A DNA stretch of 64,000 bases from Chryseobacterium glaciei. GTDB lineage: Bacteria > Bacteroidota > Bacteroidia > Flavobacteriales > Weeksellaceae. The stretch spans positions 3,791,001 to 3,855,000 of the forward strand of contig NZ_CP015199.1 of NCBI RefSeq assembly GCF_001648155.1, given 5' to 3'. Positions 61,155 to 64,000 of the stretch are shown here, piece after piece. Below the pieces are notes generated by a model, which worked only from the letters and a program-made list of their open reading frames with translations, was not told the DNA's origin and did no database searches. Each line of letters starts with the position of its first letter. Position 1 is the first letter of the stretch. The translations under genes were made by a program, and so were the position numbers.

Positions 61155-61184
61155 AGGTGAACCGGACAAATGAATAGGTGAAAA
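61155..61184 (-). promoter_or_regulatory. Candidate LytTR operator, P460 promoter
   Basis: Plus strand AGGTGAA (61155-61161) and AGGTGAA (61176-61182) form a perfect 7-bp direct repeat with a 21-bp period, enclosing ACCGGACAAAT. The shared motif begins 45 nt from the -7 box start, exactly as at 57691. Confidence 0.65.
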
Positions 61185-61284
61185 TGGAAATTTTGAGGTT
61201 TAAAAAGTAAGGAAGTTTGAAGCTGGATGCTGGAAGTTTAACGATGTGTAAAATCTTCCCTTTTCCAGCTTCCTTTCTTCCTAC

Positions 61285-62031
61285 TTACAACAACATTCCG
61301 CCGTCAATAACGATTTCTGTTCCAGTCATGAAGCTTGAGACGTTGTCATCAGACAGATAAACAACCAACTTAGCAACATCTTCTGCCGTTCCCATTTTTT
61401 TCAAAGGAATAGTGTCGATCAGCCATTCGTTGATACCTTTCAGTTTTTCTTCATCTAAACCTGCTTTCGACATGATTTCCGTTTTTGTCGGTCCCGGACT
61501 TACTATATTTACTCGGATTTTTCTTGGTGCCAATTCCGCAGCGGCCGTTTTTGCAATTGAATTTAATGCTGCCTTACTTGCCTGATAAACCGAACTGTTG
61601 GGTTTGTAGGTTGATGCGACAATCGAAGATAATAAAACAACAGAAGCCCCTTCATTCAACAAAGGAATGAATTTATTTAATGTAAAATATGCTCCCCTGA
61701 AGTTGATGTTCATTACATTATCAAAATTCTCAACACTCATGTTTTCAATAGGAATTAAACCTCCTGTCACTCCGGCATTGATAAATAATATATCCACTTT
61801 TCCGTATTGATTTTCGACTTCTTTTTGTAATGTGTCAAGATCATCAAGATTTGACTGATCCGCCACAAAAGGAATCGCTCCCAATTCTTCAGCTGCCTTT
61901 TCAATAGCTTCTTTTCTTCTTCCTGTGATGATTACTTTTGCTCCTTCAGAGATTAATTCTTTTGCGGTCGCATAACCAATTCCACTGTTTCCACCAGTTA
62001 CAATGGCTAGTTTGTTACTAAATTTGTTCAT
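61285..62031 (-). CDS. SDR-family oxidoreductase
   Basis: The 248-residue classical SDR has TGGNSGIGYATAKEL at residues 13-27 (TGxxxGxG), NAGV at 86-89, catalytic S in LLSSIV, and Y-x3-K in YQASKAALNSIAKT. It likely oxidises or reduces an alcohol or ketone. It shares a divergent promoter region with an HxlR regulator, which suggests that regulator controls it. Confidence 0.92.
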   Translation of the reverse strand: MNKFSNKLAIVTGGNSGIGYATAKELISEGAKVIITGRRKEAIEKAAEELGAIPFVADQSNLDDLDTLQKEVENQYGKVDILFINAGVTGGLIPIENMSVENFDNVMNINFRGAYFTLNKFIPLLNEGASVVLLSSIVASTYKPNSSVYQASKAALNSIAKTAAAELAPRKIRVNIVSPGPTKTEIMSKAGLDEEKLKGINEWLIDTIPLKKMGTAEDVAKLVVYLSDDNVSSFMTGTEIVIDGGMLL

Positions 62032-62048
62032 TGCTTTTAAATTTTTGA

Positions 62049-62056
62049 CAAAGTTA
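62049..62056 (-). promoter_or_regulatory. -7 box of the SDR gene
   Basis: Minus strand TAACTTTG, 18 nt before the ATG at 62031. Confidence 0.6.
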
Positions 62057-62063
62057 TTTCAAA

Positions 62064-62102
62064 TTGATATACTTTTGTAATCAGTATCACAGAGTATATC
62101 AA
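62064..62102. promoter_or_regulatory. Candidate HxlR operator, perfect 10-bp inverted repeat
   Basis: TTGATATACT (62064-62073) and AGTATATCAA (62093-62102) are exact reverse complements, separated by 19 bp (29-bp period, close to three helical turns), in the divergent promoter region. Confidence 0.6.
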
Positions 62103-62121
62103 TATCATCAGTTATATCACG

Positions 62122-62129
62122 TAAATTTG
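62122..62129 (+). promoter_or_regulatory. -7 box close to the HxlR gene ATG
   Basis: TAAATTTG ends 5 nt before the ATG at 62135, predicting a near-leaderless mRNA. Confidence 0.6.
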
Positions 62130-62134
62130 CAGAC

Positions 62135-62473
62135 ATGGAAAGAGATCAAACCGAAGAGTTGAGAGCATTACAGGACACCCTTTATTTTATTGGTGGAAAA
62201 TGGCGAATTCCTGTTATTAATGCCATTTGTAACGGCAACAAACGTTTTCGTGAAATTGAAAGAAGCATCCCTGGAATCACAACAAGAATGCTATCAAAGG
62301 AATTGAAAGACATGGAATTAAACAAATTGGTCAAACGAAATGTTTACCCTGAAACTCCTGTTTTAATTGAATATGAGCCGACTGAATATTGCAGAACGTT
62401 TGGAAATATTATTGCGGAAATGATTAATTGGGGAAGAGAACATCGGAAAGTGATTGTAGAGGATAAGATTTAG
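62135..62473 (+). CDS. HxlR-family transcriptional regulator
   Basis: The 112-residue winged-helix protein has the HxlR signature: LYFIGGKWRIPVINAICNGN, KRFREIERSIPGITTRMLSKELKDMELNKLV, and YEPTEYCRTFGNIIAEMINWGREHR. No conserved N-terminal cysteine is present, unlike thiol-sensing members such as YodB/HypR, so the signal is unlikely to be thiol oxidation. It is divergent from the SDR gene and probably represses it. Confidence 0.92.
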   Translation: MERDQTEELRALQDTLYFIGGKWRIPVINAICNGNKRFREIERSIPGITTRMLSKELKDMELNKLVKRNVYPETPVLIEYEPTEYCRTFGNIIAEMINWGREHRKVIVEDKI

Positions 62474-62478
62474 TTTTT

Positions 62479-62518
62479 AAACACAAATGACACAAATATT
62501 TTTCACAAATAGCACAAT
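62479..62518 (+). repeat. Family C repeat, copy pairing with 62645-62685
   Basis: AAACACAAATGACACAAATATT then TTCACAAATAGCACAAT is an imperfect inverted partner of 62645-62685. The enclosed region (about 126 nt) holds GGCTTTAGCC-type motifs and a family D fragment. No gene was found in it. Confidence 0.65.
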
Positions 62519-62644
62519 TTATAAAGGCTTTATAGCATCGGGCTTTAGCCCGTTTAAATAAAATGAAAAATCAAATTGGCTTTAGCCAAAACTTAAAATA
62601 TTTGCTTAGATTCCTCCGGAACGACAAACTTCACGGTCACTTTT

Positions 62645-62685
62645 ATTGTGTCATTTGTGAAAAATATTAGTGATTATTTGTGTTT
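62645..62685 (-). repeat. Family C repeat, second arm
   Basis: ATTGTGTCATTTGTGAAAAA then TATTAGTGATTATTTGTG. The reverse complement matches 10010-10050 almost fully. Confidence 0.7.
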
Positions 62686-62693
62686 CAATTAAA

Positions 62694-62724
62694 CTAAAAA
62701 AGCCCCTTAAAAAGGAGCTTTTCA
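62694..62724 (-). terminator. Terminator of icd
   Basis: On the minus strand, stem AAGCTCCT/AGGGGCTT (one G-U) is followed by a T-tract, 20 nt beyond the stop. Confidence 0.8.
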
Positions 62725-62743
62725 TTTATATTAAATCTGAAAA

Positions 62744-64000
<1,257 letters not shown>

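Overview
The window looks like chromosome from a Chryseobacterium-type member of the Bacteroidota (Flavobacteriia). It is AT-rich and has Bacteroidota -7 boxes of the form TAnnTTTG instead of sigma70 boxes. Strong Shine-Dalgarno sequences are mostly absent. It encodes a T9SS type B sorting-domain protein, a SusC/TonB-type receptor, large single-chain PurL, monomeric NADP isocitrate dehydrogenase and a PER/VEB-like class A beta-lactamase. The genus is an inference; no rRNA or tRNA gene was seen. Both ends cut genes: an AraC-family regulator at the left edge and isocitrate dehydrogenase at the right edge.

Layout. 1-12 kb: AraC-type regulator, a repeat-rich gap, purB, two secreted proteins, purL, an orphan barstar-like inhibitor, a GDSL hydrolase, diacylglycerol kinase and dnaN. 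12-25 kb: pheT, a META lipoprotein, a small acidic protein, a polytopic membrane protein, 3-hydroxybutyryl-CoA dehydrogenase, class A beta-lactamase, a GH5-CBM glycosidase, a Gfo/Idh/MocA oxidoreductase, pcm, and a FabI-like/FabH-like pair. 25-38 kb: a D-2-hydroxyacid dehydrogenase, an ECF sigma factor with its membrane partner and divergent promoters, a TonB-type receptor, a 1399-residue T9SS surface protein, and hutU. 38-43 kb: an accessory stretch with an HExxH metallopeptidase, a ParE/RelE-type toxin-antitoxin pair, a di-haem peroxidase, an epimerase-like protein and a CBS-HEPN protein. 43-53 kb: a TPR protein, a Cys-motif/plug protein, exported thiol peroxidase, GapN, a second ECF operon, an S41 peptidase, a metallo-hydrolase and a GNAT protein. 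53-64 kb: AraC regulator, aldo-keto reductase, Tat-type metallo-hydrolase, DoxX-like protein, a LytS/LytTR two-component system flanked by a DUF1223 protein and a haem P460 protein, a divergent SDR/HxlR pair, and icd.

How genes may work together. The most interesting result is at 57-61 kb. Promoters of the DUF1223 and haem-P460 genes, on either side of the LytTR two-component system, carry the same bipartite motif (AACCGGACAAAT, 4 nt, AGGTGAA on the plus strand) exactly 45 nt from the same TACTTTTG -7 box. At one promoter the motif contains a 7-bp direct repeat with a 21-bp period, the geometry expected for LytTR regulators. This suggests a small envelope redox/haem regulon in which the lipoprotein next to the P460 gene appears to be a haem-less P460-fold paralogue. 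Other leads are the CBS-HEPN protein (R302-x4-H307), the divergent TGTAACC-N16/17-GTCTA promoters at the first ECF sigma gene, a perfect 10-bp inverted repeat in the HxlR/SDR divergent promoter, four promoters so close to the ATG that the mRNAs should be almost leaderless, and several dispersed intergenic repeat families. One repeat family has all four copies in the same orientation upstream of plus-strand genes.
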